Positions 19,846 through 28,366 of a stretch of DNA of 28,366 bases are shown here, one piece after another. The notes beneath the pieces are model-generated. The model was not told the DNA's origin, searched no databases, and saw only the letters and a program-made list of their open reading frames with translations. This DNA is from Choristocarpus tenellus KU-1152 (Eukaryota; Phaeophyceae): contig CAXNAD020000125.1 of NCBI GenBank assembly GCA_964200185.2, forward strand, positions 1 to 28,366, read 5' to 3'. The translations under genes and the position numbers were made by a program. The stretch's first letter is position 1; each line of letters begins with the position of its first letter.

Positions 19846-22800
19846 CTCTGCTGCTTGTGCACGCATATGTACCTTTTTTTGGCATACGGCTGTGGGATTT
19901 GATGCAGGCGGAAGAATGATGTGTTATTCGGAGTAAGAGCCTCAACCTCTCCACAGGCATATGTTTTGTCACTGCTCTGATCCTTATCTGCTTGATCACT
20001 CCTGTCTGATGTTTTGCAAAACCTTTTGTTTAGTTATCACAGCGCAGCTTGTGCAGCACGAAATTTCTAAAATCAAGGAGAGCGAGGAACTGGGAGCGGG
20101 TGGAACAAACAACCAGTAAGCTGTAGCTGTTTTGTTGAAGTCATGATGGTTAGCTTGCCCCTAGGGCCGATCGGTATCATGTGTAACCCCTTCAACCTCT
20201 CTCTCCCCCTCCCTCCACCCACATTCAATTGCATCTCAATGAAAGTGGTTGTAACTCTTTCCCACAGATATCGCATGGATAACATTTTTCGTGTTTTTTT
20301 GTCCGTGGCAATTGTACCTGCAAGCTAAGTGAACCCTTGCATGTCGAATACAACATCTCTGCTGTTACCCCCTTGTCTCCATCTTTGTTTTCCCTTCCTG
20401 GTGCCAGTGCTACGTGCACTTTGCCTCCGCATCCCCTTCAGGGTAGTGTAACTTCCCCTATCGTATGTATCGAGTAGTGCCAAGGACACTCTATTTCGCA
20501 TAACACGCTCTATTTTCGGCACCTGTTTCTTCAGGCAAGCATCAGCACAAGCAACATCACCCCAGCCACCAGTGTTTCTCATGGCGCATTCCATGGGCTG
20601 CATCACCAGTACAACTGCTGCACTTGACCCCAGCTTGGATCCACTCCGTACAACCCTTGTCTTGGTCGCCCCAGCCATACTTCCTCACCCACCTAGCCAT
20701 CGGGGTATCCCTCCATCCCCATCAAGTTCCGGTCCTGATCCTAACCCCTTTTATCAAGAAGAGATCTGTGGGTCGGACTCGATGGCATCTGGCATGTCAG
20801 CAACACCAGGGACAGATTGCTTAGGGGGCAGGGGTGAAGGAGCAGAAGGGGGGGGAGTTGTGGATAAGGGAAGCGCTAGTGACAGGCTGAGTGGGAAGTT
20901 TAGGAGCGTGCTTGGACTGCCAAGGAGGGTGACAGGGGCATTGACAGGAGTGATGCTGGGGACAGCAAAGTGGATATTTGATTGGCTGGCTCTTCCACTT
21001 TTCTACCCTGCCAAGGTGGTGGGGCTGAGGTGGGTTATGTCCGTACTACCATATTTGTGTAAGGAGGTACAACATTTTCCTCATTCATCTCAAGAATGAG
21101 CCTAGGGATTAGCAACCCTTTCCCTCCCCCTCTATCCCTGATCTTGGATGCTAGTGTAAGAATAAGAGTGGTGGTTTGGAGAAATAGAACTCTCCGTGAA
21201 GAATACCTTTCTGTAGTAAAGTTTCATCCACTCTATCTCCTCTGTATTTCAGAGTAGATCAAGAAATTAGCATATTTTTGTTGTATAGTGGTAGGGTGTA
21301 TCGGAGCCTGCAGGTACACCTACTACATCATTGACCAGCATTTGTGACAATAGATGAGCATGTGTATGACACCTTGCATACCTGCCTGTGGAAGCCAACT
21401 TCAACCCGTAGGTCCATTGCCCCATTAAGATGGGGCTGGCCATACGCCTGGAGGGAAGTAAGGTTACTAAGGAGAGAGATTGCATGAACCATGCAGCTTG
21501 AGAGGAGGAAGTACCTATTGTTCCATATGAAATGCACTAGACAAGGCCTTTTTTTGTATGGTGAAATACATATATCCCATCAGGTGGAGCCATGCAATGT
21601 CGTATCACTGTATTGCTACTTGACTCAAACCTTACCTGACCAGTTGTATCATCCCACCTGCACTGTTGCTACTTGGCTTTGCCTGTATACCTGCACTCTT
21701 CGTCCCTCTCAAGGGCCCTTGCGTATCAGGGGAAATTTTGGAAGTTTGGTCTTCAAACTGCTTGGTGAGAGTTCTTTCCTGACACCATAATGTCATTCTT
21801 CAGTGAACCAATATTCTGCTTGCATTTTCTTCTGAGCACGTTTTTTTTTTATTTCTTGCTCTTGATTCAGTCACCAGAGCAACTCGGGACATACAATGGC
21901 TTGAATACTCATGGAACATTTTCTTGTTTGTTTCTAATTTTTCAATACTATACTGTGAGTCTTCTTGTTTTGCTTTGTGTCTGGAAGAGGCTCCAGAGAC
22001 TGGGACTAACAGCAGGAGGTGTTGTCATGTTCAAAAGAATTTGTCATTTTGAAGGTCGGGATCCCACTGATATTGTGAAGAGGTGGTTAGTATGTTGATA
22101 TTGCCTGGTTGATACATCATGGTGTTCAAGGGTACAGTGTTGCTACATGCATGAAACTTGCACATAAGTAGATCTGCAACCTGCTCTTCCTTTGTCACAT
22201 CTGCGCTTCTTCATCTTGTTTGGTGTTTTGCTGTGCTTCTTAGGCACTTCTCCCTCCCCCTTCCCCCTTCCCCCCTCTCAACATGTTAGGTTTGACAAAG
22301 AAGGAGTAACTGTGGATGTGATCAACCGCTACAGGTGGCCAACCCTCATCCAATCCTGGGAACGGTAGGTTCTGTTCAGCTGAATTATCTCTCTGTACGC
22401 TGCATTCCCATCTTCAATTCTAGGTGTTCTGTCCCAGGAGACTGGTGCTATGGATCGAAACCAAGTCCCCCCTTTTCTGTTGAGTATTATCCATCCCTGC
22501 TCGCACTCTCCGCTGTAGAAGTTAGCCCCTTAGTGTTCAACAACAAGGTTTAGCTAGGTTTTTGGACCATACAAAGAAGGATGTGTATACATCTGTGCAC
22601 AAAACCTTTTGATGGGGATCGGGCCTCCACAATGTTATGAAACCTCTTGAACAATTGCATTCAACCATGCCTGGCTTCACGTGCAGTCATCCATGGACAG
22701 GGCAGTGGTAAGGTTTAGGAACTGGCGACATGTAGAAAAAATGGAGTCGTGTACATTTACAGAGTAGTGTCTTGTATGTCACACTGATCCAATGGAATGT

Positions 22801-24294
22801 GTTGAAACCTATGCTTTCCCCTCTTGGCATATCGCTGAGCACCTGCCACAACATACAACTACCCACGTTTCACAGTGGTATGGCCCTGTTCTTGCTGAGT
22901 CGCCTCCAGTTCAGCGGTGGTGGGCTGACTGGCTCCCCTGGTCTGGTAGAAGCCCTGGCTGCAAAGGCGGCACGGGGAATGAAGATTGTGATTGTCCAAG
23001 GTAATCCGGAACTGTTGTGACTGCTCTGATGGCTCCCTGTACTGGGTGGATTGTTTTGTGTTTTGTTTGGACGGCGAATATGCTGTTCTGTTTTCAGTGT
23101 ACAGCGTGTTTGAATTGGACTGCGTTTGGTTGTTATCCCTAGATAGGCCTAGCCAATGATTGCTACGTAAGTTCAAAATGAAGAACTTACAAGCTTGTGC
23201 TACAAAATTTCTTTTCAATATTGTGGGCACCCGTCCGGTATGATCTCCTTGTAACAGACTGTGCAACTGTGTACTTTAGGCTGACATATTCGCACATCGA
23301 CAAATTATCCTCTCCATCCTTTTCTCTTCAGCTCTTTGTATGCAAAAAATCCAAGCTTGTTCTCACATCTTGCATTGCTACGAGTTTTTTGTTGTTGGGC
23401 AAGGAAACATCTAGGGCTCTCCATCCTGTGTTGTCATTCTTTGTTTGTGCCGCATACAGTATTGTCTTGACTTCTATGCCTTTGATCCAATTCTATCCCC
23501 ATTCCCCTGTCCCTAATCGTTCTTCACCTTTGCCTGTGCATGGGTAACTGTTGTGCTTTGCACCTATCTTTATTCCGCCTGGGAAGGTGAAAATGATCCG
23601 TTGGTTTCCCTTGTAAAAGTGAAGAATGGGTTAGCTGAGGCCATCCCAGAGGCCAAGGTGAGGATGAACAATTATATCAATCCTATCTGCTAAGCACTTC
23701 AGAAATACTTCAAAGTACTCAATACTTAGTATTATGTGAACTACAAGTACCACCTTATTCCGTTCTGATGTGTTCAAAATTTGTTGAGTGGGGACAAGTA
23801 AATCTTTGCCAAGCCTTGCTGAACTACTATCTTGGTCTACTGCTATCATACTACAGTAGAACAAGCTTTGGACACCACCAAGTCATTGAAGTTTCTGTTC
23901 AACTTTTGGTCCTCGTGTGGATGGGACAACTAGATAATAAACCAGCAAGTTTGCTGTTCAAAGTATAGCCGTTGCAACAAGCAGCCAAGTGGTCTCCATG
24001 TTGTTGCAATCGTCACCTGTTCAGCATCTTTGCAGAAGTAGTTAATGATGAGGAAGAGCATATAAAGTTCACTCTTTGCCGGATCCTTTCTTGCCCTTCT
24101 GTATGAAGGTGAGCTTAACCACCCTCATTCCATTTCAACTTGACCATTTTCCCCTCCCCCTCCCCTCAATCCCTGCCCCCCACCCTGCTGCACCGTGGCA
24201 GCTTGTGGTGATGCCTGAGTGTGGCCATGTCCCTCACGAGGAACAGCCAGAAGAGTTTGTTCGGATGGTGTTGCAGGCACTGGACGAAGAGTAG
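17000..24294 (+). CDS. Plastid-targeted alpha/beta-hydrolase, at least 15 exons
   Basis: Exons: 17000-17392, 17591-17791, 17974-18090, 18227 to about 18310 (end unclear), a linker possibly at 18741-18770, 19568 or 19575 to 19803, 20043-20115, 20268-20290, 20408-20442, 20566-21066, 21988-22085, 22290-22364, 22876-23000, 23587-23657, 24202-24294. Phases agree from exon 19575 onward. The N-terminus MMNLLFSWLLFSTILG up to AWS-FPVW looks like a signal peptide with Phe at +1. A hydrophobic helix (ITLASIGLVVWTALRW) follows in exon 2. Hydrolase core: HGFGASSLSW (oxyanion loop), HDTPGFGLTERP, nucleophile elbow AHSMGC (Ser codon 20590-20592), LVLVAPAI, acid GENDPLV (Asp codon 23595-23597), and His in CGHVPHEEQPEEF (codon 24226-24228). 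This resembles plant chloroplast alpha/beta-hydrolases of the HGFGAS...FDRPAFGLT type; the substrate is unknown. The cap carries a Gly/Pro/Ser-rich expansion of about 70 residues. Total near 720 residues, longer than usual because of the N-terminal extension. Confidence 0.75.
19483..19504. repeat. (CA)11 microsatellite
   Basis: Eleven perfect CA units lie in the intron just upstream of the hydrolase oxyanion-hole exon, about 65-70 bp before its acceptor. They are complementary to the (GT)20 run on the other side of that exon. Confidence 0.95.
19804..19843. repeat. (GT)20 microsatellite forming a splice donor
   Basis: Twenty perfect GT units begin exactly at the donor of the hydrolase exon ending at 19803 (GCTG|GTGTGT) and end in TAGCTC. 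The first GT is the phase-consistent donor, but each repeat unit could in principle act as one, shifting the frame by 2 nt each. Confidence 0.9.
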
Positions 24295-24398
24295 GGGCAA
24301 GAATGGGTTGTGCTTTGCAGCACAGATGAATACAGTGGAAGGTAGGACATGCCTGTATTCCTACCACCAGAAGGATGGTACACTTGTGACTTGACCTG

Positions 24399-25004
24399 AT
24401 GGTACTTGCTATGGAGAGCATGCTGCATGTATTTACTGAAACAGTATTTTTATACCCCATGACTTTGTTTCGATTAATGTGTGATACCTGGCTGGGTCCA
24501 TTGGCTATTTCTTTTTCTAGGCTATTGTTGCTTGTGCGGGAAGGTGCAATACTATGTCCTGCAGTTAAGCATCAGGGCACTTGTGCTCCTGAAGACTGGG
24601 TGTCAAAGGTTTCTGTCAATAGTAATTTGATTGTTGCTCTCGATTTATCAATGATAGAGTGTGCTTACATGGTGCAAGTGTGGGTTACTGCGGGGGATAT
24701 TTTTGGAGGAAGGAAGCCTTTTACTGCATTTTTGACTGTGGGGAATAGAATACAGAACATACTTGTTGCTGACAACAAAAAACAAACCTTTCACAAGGGC
24801 CTCTGGCCTCATTTTAGCATTGTGTATGGTGTCTGCTCTTGTGGCTGCCACATCTTGAACTATTTCAAGGACTCGTGTTCAGTGTGTTCTGTGCCTTGTA
24901 TGCTTCTTCGATGTTCTTTTTTGATATGCCCACTGACACTTCAATATCTATCCGTCACATGTTGCTACAGTCCTGCTATTCTACTTCAAAATGCGGACTG
25001 GTAA
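24399..25004 (+). CDS. Unassigned 201-codon open frame downstream of the hydrolase
   Basis: This is the longest single open frame in the window that I cannot assign. It starts 105 bp after the hydrolase stop and is uninterrupted for 201 codons. The predicted product starts with a hydrophobic stretch and is rich in Cys, Leu and Phe; I see no domain. An ORF of this length is somewhat unexpected by chance in 28 kb but not impossible in T-rich DNA. It may be the 3' untranslated region of the hydrolase gene. Confidence 0.2.
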   Translation: MVLAMESMLHVFTETVFLYPMTLFRLMCDTWLGPLAISFSRLLLLVREGAILCPAVKHQGTCAPEDWVSKVSVNSNLIVALDLSMIECAYMVQVWVTAGDIFGGRKPFTAFLTVGNRIQNILVADNKKQTFHKGLWPHFSIVYGVCSCGCHILNYFKDSCSVCSVPCMLLRCSFLICPLTLQYLSVTCCYSPAILLQNADW

Positions 25005-25382
25005 GGCTGTGATGTAACAGTGCTGCTCTGCATACTACCAGCAGCGAATGGAGACTAAGAGAGTGACTGTCTATTGTGCTATCATACCCTCAACCAACAT
25101 CGCATCCCATTGTTCCCCGAATAGTCAACAGCACAGAAAGTCAGGTCCACTGATTCCACAGCAGTTTCTTCTATGTCCTCCATTTCATAGTTTGAAGGAC
25201 CTGCAGAGGCACTCTTCTCAAGGGAGACCTCCTCAGGCTCATAGTGATTTGTCCTCCGACATAGACAAGTCAGGTTTTGTTGGGCAAAAGAGGGGTGAAG
25301 AAGATTATTGAATACATCTCTCGTTGTTGCTATGTGATGAGAAATATGTGAAATTAAAACAGGAGTTGCAGTATTACTATTT

Positions 25383-25423
<41 letters not shown>
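25383..25423. repeat. (TAC)n microsatellite
   Basis: Nearly 14 perfect TAC units occupy 41 bp. On the minus strand they read as GTA repeats, which explains the poly-Val tract of the ORF there. Confidence 0.95.
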
Positions 25424-25660
25424 TCTTGTATTGTGCTGTTGTTGAAGGGCGTGACTGGATTACATTTTGTGCGCCCCCCAAAAAATAGGGGAAAAGGATC
25501 GACTCCTTGACAGTCATACAACATATACTACAGCAAGAGACTTCTCCAAGAAAGTATGGTGCACAGGCAGGCACATCACTTCCGATCGGTGACATGCACA
25601 TAGTGGAGTAGAGAAAGGCTATAAATGCTACATTCGATGGGAGAGTCAAGATGATGTCAC

Positions 25661-25780
25661 TTGAGATACCACTGTTCCACTAAAGGAGCACAGAGTCGCG
25701 TGAGAATAAGAGCACTTCAGTGGAACAGCAGGGGGTTGCGGGACAAGGGATGTGGAGTTTCCAGCAATGGCAATCTTGTG
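25661..25780 (+). mobile_element. Possible LINE endonuclease N-terminal fragment
   Basis: One plus-strand frame contains RIRALQWNSRGLRDK. That resembles the first strand of the apurinic-like endonuclease domain of non-LTR elements (LQWNxRGLxxK). The usual next motifs are not visible and the frame decays quickly, so this would be a short relic. Support is one 15-residue match. Confidence 0.25.
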
Positions 25781-26253
25781 GGGCGTGTCCCCAACATATT
25801 GCGCCTACCTGGTGGAAGACTGCTCATGGCTGGAAGAAGTACGTGCAGATTCAACCAATCTATCTACTCGCCTCAGAACCCAAATTGATTGATCTAACAA
25901 GGTCCTGGATGAATGCCGAGTGTAGCAGGCCTACAGCTTCCGTTGCCCTCATTTTTTTTGGGGTCGGCACTGCGGTGATATGATGGATCTCTGTGACAAT
26001 CATAGAGAAGGGCATGGTTTCTCCTTTACATCATTCTTTTTGCAACAAGTATTTGCAATGACAGCTAAGAGAAACGCAATATCAAGGCATTCTACCCGAG
26101 GATTGAAGGGATATCTTGTAAGTCGAGGAGATCCGAAGTTTTTTATATCCACATTTTGTCTTCCAAATCATATCATAACATGTACTGGGAGTATGTAGTG
26201 CCCATCACCCCTTCAGTGGTGAAAAAACACTGCCTACTTCCGGGGGAAACCCA

Positions 26254-26279
26254 ACATGTATACTGGAGTATATACATGT
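26254..26279. repeat. 9-bp inverted repeat
   Basis: ACATGTATA at 26254-26262 pairs with TATACATGT at 26271-26279 around an 8-nt loop. No neighbouring gene is recognised. Confidence 0.5.
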
Positions 26280-27117
26280 ATAGCAGTCCCAAATTGTAAC
26301 AAGCTGCTTTTGTTGAAACACTAAACATGCTGTACATATATGCACATACTATACAACATAAATTTGAGACCATAGACCCTATCTCTGTGTATGTGCTGCA
26401 TCACTGACTTTCATACCTAGGACCAACCATCCACTTCCTGTTGGGCAGGCACTACTACTTAAATGATAGGAGTGTGACACAGGTCAAGCAGGAGAGTAAT
26501 TTGAAGTAGTACGCTAATGTTCCTCTGTTGTAATACTGTACTGAGTGCATGCAGTAGCAGTAAGTACCATTTGTAGAACCTGATGATGAATTAAACAAAA
26601 GTCTGCTTCGGTGTATGTAAGAAATTAGATAATGGTTTATGATACACTTGAATGAGGACATTCTATACATACATTGAAGTGTGGTGTTGTTTTTTGAATG
26701 CTCAGCATACTTTGAAGTGAAAGTAGACACAAGCACTGGAGGTAGAGGGCCTCAATGATCTGGGCGGGGATATTGTACGAAAACAACAATGACCCTCGCC
26801 CAGTAGGCTCTAAGAACAACAATTTTAGAGAGGCCATTTTCAGCTGTAGTCTTCGGAAGCATAGCAGCAGTGTAAAAATTGACTAGTATAGAACTACGTT
26901 CAAGGTAACATATGTTGTTGTATTGTTAGTTTTTAACTATTAAGTTTTTAGGGAGGTATCTCAGCAACGACAATTACTGTATCGACAGTTCTGGTAATAC
27001 ATTTTTTAGGTCTCTGTTCCCCCCCGCTCTTCACACATCTGCAAAATTATATGTTACATATATATATGAACACCTTCCCACGTTATTACGTACCAGTATG
27101 TTAATAGCAATATTATA

Positions 27118-27290
27118 GTGCCCATTGATGTATTGCAAAGTTTTTCATGTAGGGAATAAGAAGAAACACAAGGTAAAGAATAGAACAAATACGAACAGCA
27201 ATAGAGTCTGTATTTGTTCATTTATCCCCACTGATATTTTGTAAAGTCGCCTTAGGGCAGGGATAAGACAACTCAAAATATCCTAGGATA
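27118..27290. repeat. Diverged direct repeat pair enclosing a perfect 10-bp inverted repeat
   Basis: GAACAAATAC at 27183-27192 and GTATTTGTTC at 27210-27219 form a perfect stem with a 17-nt loop. On each side lies a related block: cccattgatgtattgcaaag near 27121, followed by agggaataag; and ccccactgatattttgtaaag near 27226, followed by cagggataag. The layout suggests a small non-autonomous element or a decayed terminal structure. Confidence 0.45.
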
Positions 27291-27439
27291 GTATAAATAT
27301 GAGACTTCTCCAACAACAGTTGTCGTTTCCAATATATTCCTATTGTACTCTCTTCTTAATCTGCACTATGTACAATAATGATACATTCGGCATTGTCCTC
27401 TACTAAAAGATATCCACACTGTTATCCTCCTGGCCTAGC

Positions 27440-28140
27440 CTTACAAAGGTGTCGGCAAGCTAAGAAGAATCCCCAAAATATGTGAGGCCCCTTTTCACTC
27501 TCTGGCCCGTTGTCTTCAGCTTGAAGTGTATGACGCACCTCAAGAGAGCTATCTGTGCAATTTCTGACACGATCTGTCTCAAAGAGTCTTGAAAATCCCT
27601 TTCCTACGGTAACACCCAGTTCCGCTATCTCCTACTGCATGTGTGACCACCTCATTTTGGACACTCTCTGCTTGCTTATACCTGGTGAGGGTCACTCCCC
27701 CGCAGGTCCCGCAATGGAGCAAGCAGAATACGCCTCCTTACGGACACTGGCAAAGATCGTAGAGGTGGTAAACTCATCTGACTCCAGGGTGTCCATTTGG
27801 TCAAAACCAGGAAAAGTGCACTTACATTATCCATCTGACGTATTCAACCAAATCACCCAAAAATCGTGACATAAAACATTTGACACCAAATGGACAGCCG
27901 CGAACCCCCCCCAGATACTTTGAGCCAGGTACTTTGACTCTCTATTCCATTCTGAACTCCTCCACATGCGACTGGGTGGCATTTTCCTCCTATGTCAGAG
28001 AGTTGAGAGGCTTTATGGAGCCTCCAAAACTCAGGGGGGAGAGGCACTTGGGCCATGTACGCTTTAACGGGCATTGTCTGTGGTGATGGCTGGGCGGATA
28101 TGGCTGGGGTGAGGGCCATGAGGGCCTGGGGCGGAGTTGC
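27440..28140 (-). pseudogene. Decayed LINE-like reverse transcriptase, internally deleted
   Basis: On the minus strand, SAPGPHGPHPSHIRPAI (about 28080-28135) resembles the (A)GPDGLRPQHL motif of reverse transcriptases. After a frame change comes LHKASQLSDIGGKCHPVACGG (about 28020-27960), like the K..GG.RPIACG motif. Much closer to the end than in an intact enzyme, KQAESVQNEVVTHAVGD (about 27690-27630) matches the C-terminal block of the copies at 1-165 and 294-632. The catalytic YADD region is absent and stops and frameshifts are present, so this is a deleted relic of the same family as at the left end. Confidence 0.5.
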
Positions 28141-28366
28141 TATTAGCACGCATGAAGGCTATGTGTAGGGTATTCCCCCCGTGGGGGGCGACTGTACACT
28201 GATGTCCCTGGACCCCTCTCCTGTGGGTACTTTCTCCTTTGGCTGCCATGATTGCTTGTCTGAGAACATACGAATTAGAGACAAGCACCACAAAAGTGAT
28301 CTCATAATCTGGAGAGAAGAGTAGACTCAGGAGACTCAAAGTATCTAAGGGGGGGGGGGGAGTTGT

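Larger units (their letters stand above)
25005..27430. other. No assembled gene; microsatellite and inverted repeats
   Basis: No gene with recognisable domains could be built here on either strand. The interval holds a TAC microsatellite, a possible LINE endonuclease fragment and two inverted repeats, each listed separately. From about 26200 onward the DNA is AT-rich, with many short ORFs that look like chance. Confidence 0.4.

Noticed and set aside
21067-21987. ORFs between hydrolase exons 10 and 11
   Set aside because: They fall in an intron and show no domain; the exon at 21988 joins the exon ending at 21066 in phase.
25383-25423. TAC repeat as a CRISPR or coding repeat
   Set aside because: It is a plain trinucleotide microsatellite without spacers; the poly-Val reading has no supporting gene.
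28166-28366. C6/G6 hairpin and terminal poly-G as a possible telomere or terminator
   Set aside because: There is no telomere-type repeat unit; simple homopolymer runs occur across the window.

Overview
The window is nuclear DNA from a eukaryote. Genes are split into many short exons with GT...AG borders, CTAAC-like branch points and pyrimidine tracts; there are several microsatellites and decayed retroelements, and no ribosome-binding sites or operons. Two of the three genes I can assemble look plastid-directed. One is a CtpA/D1P-type carboxy-terminal processing protease. The other is an alpha/beta-hydrolase whose N-terminus reads as a signal peptide followed by a Phe at the predicted cleavage point (AWS-FPVW), which recalls the ASAFAP-type targeting of algae with a secondary red plastid. 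My best guess is therefore a stramenopile, haptophyte or cryptophyte-like alga. That lineage call is inference.

Layout. 1-3280: a repeat graveyard with minus-strand fragments of a LINE-like reverse transcriptase, an unidentified repeat pair carrying a TGACGTCA-like core, and a plus-strand relic of a DDE transposase whose expected third acidic residue is Lys. 3335-8640 (+): an eight-exon gene for a low-complexity, coiled-coil protein with an LSD1-type zinc finger near its C-terminus; one intron holds a tandem duplication of about 205 bp that copies the splice acceptor. 8641-11730: mostly unassigned, with an AT-rich island and exon-like pieces that I could not join. 12271-16647 (-): the S41 protease in four exons, possibly with a further C-terminal exon at 11733-11956. 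16648-16999: a short divergent promoter region. 17000-24294 (+): the alpha/beta-hydrolase in at least 15 exons, with Ser, Asp and His of the triad on three different exons. 24295-27430: no assembled gene, one 201-codon ORF, a TAC microsatellite and inverted repeats. 27440-28140 (-): another decayed copy of the LINE-like reverse transcriptase.

The protease and the hydrolase start head to head 352 bp apart, so they may share a promoter region. I see no defence system, CRISPR array, rRNA or tRNA. The most unusual features are the (CA)n/(GT)n pair bracketing the hydrolase oxyanion-hole exon, the duplicated acceptor in the zinc-finger gene, and the large in-frame insertion inside the protease PDZ region. 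Exon borders were read by eye from splice signals, phase agreement and protein-family fit; no transcript evidence was available.
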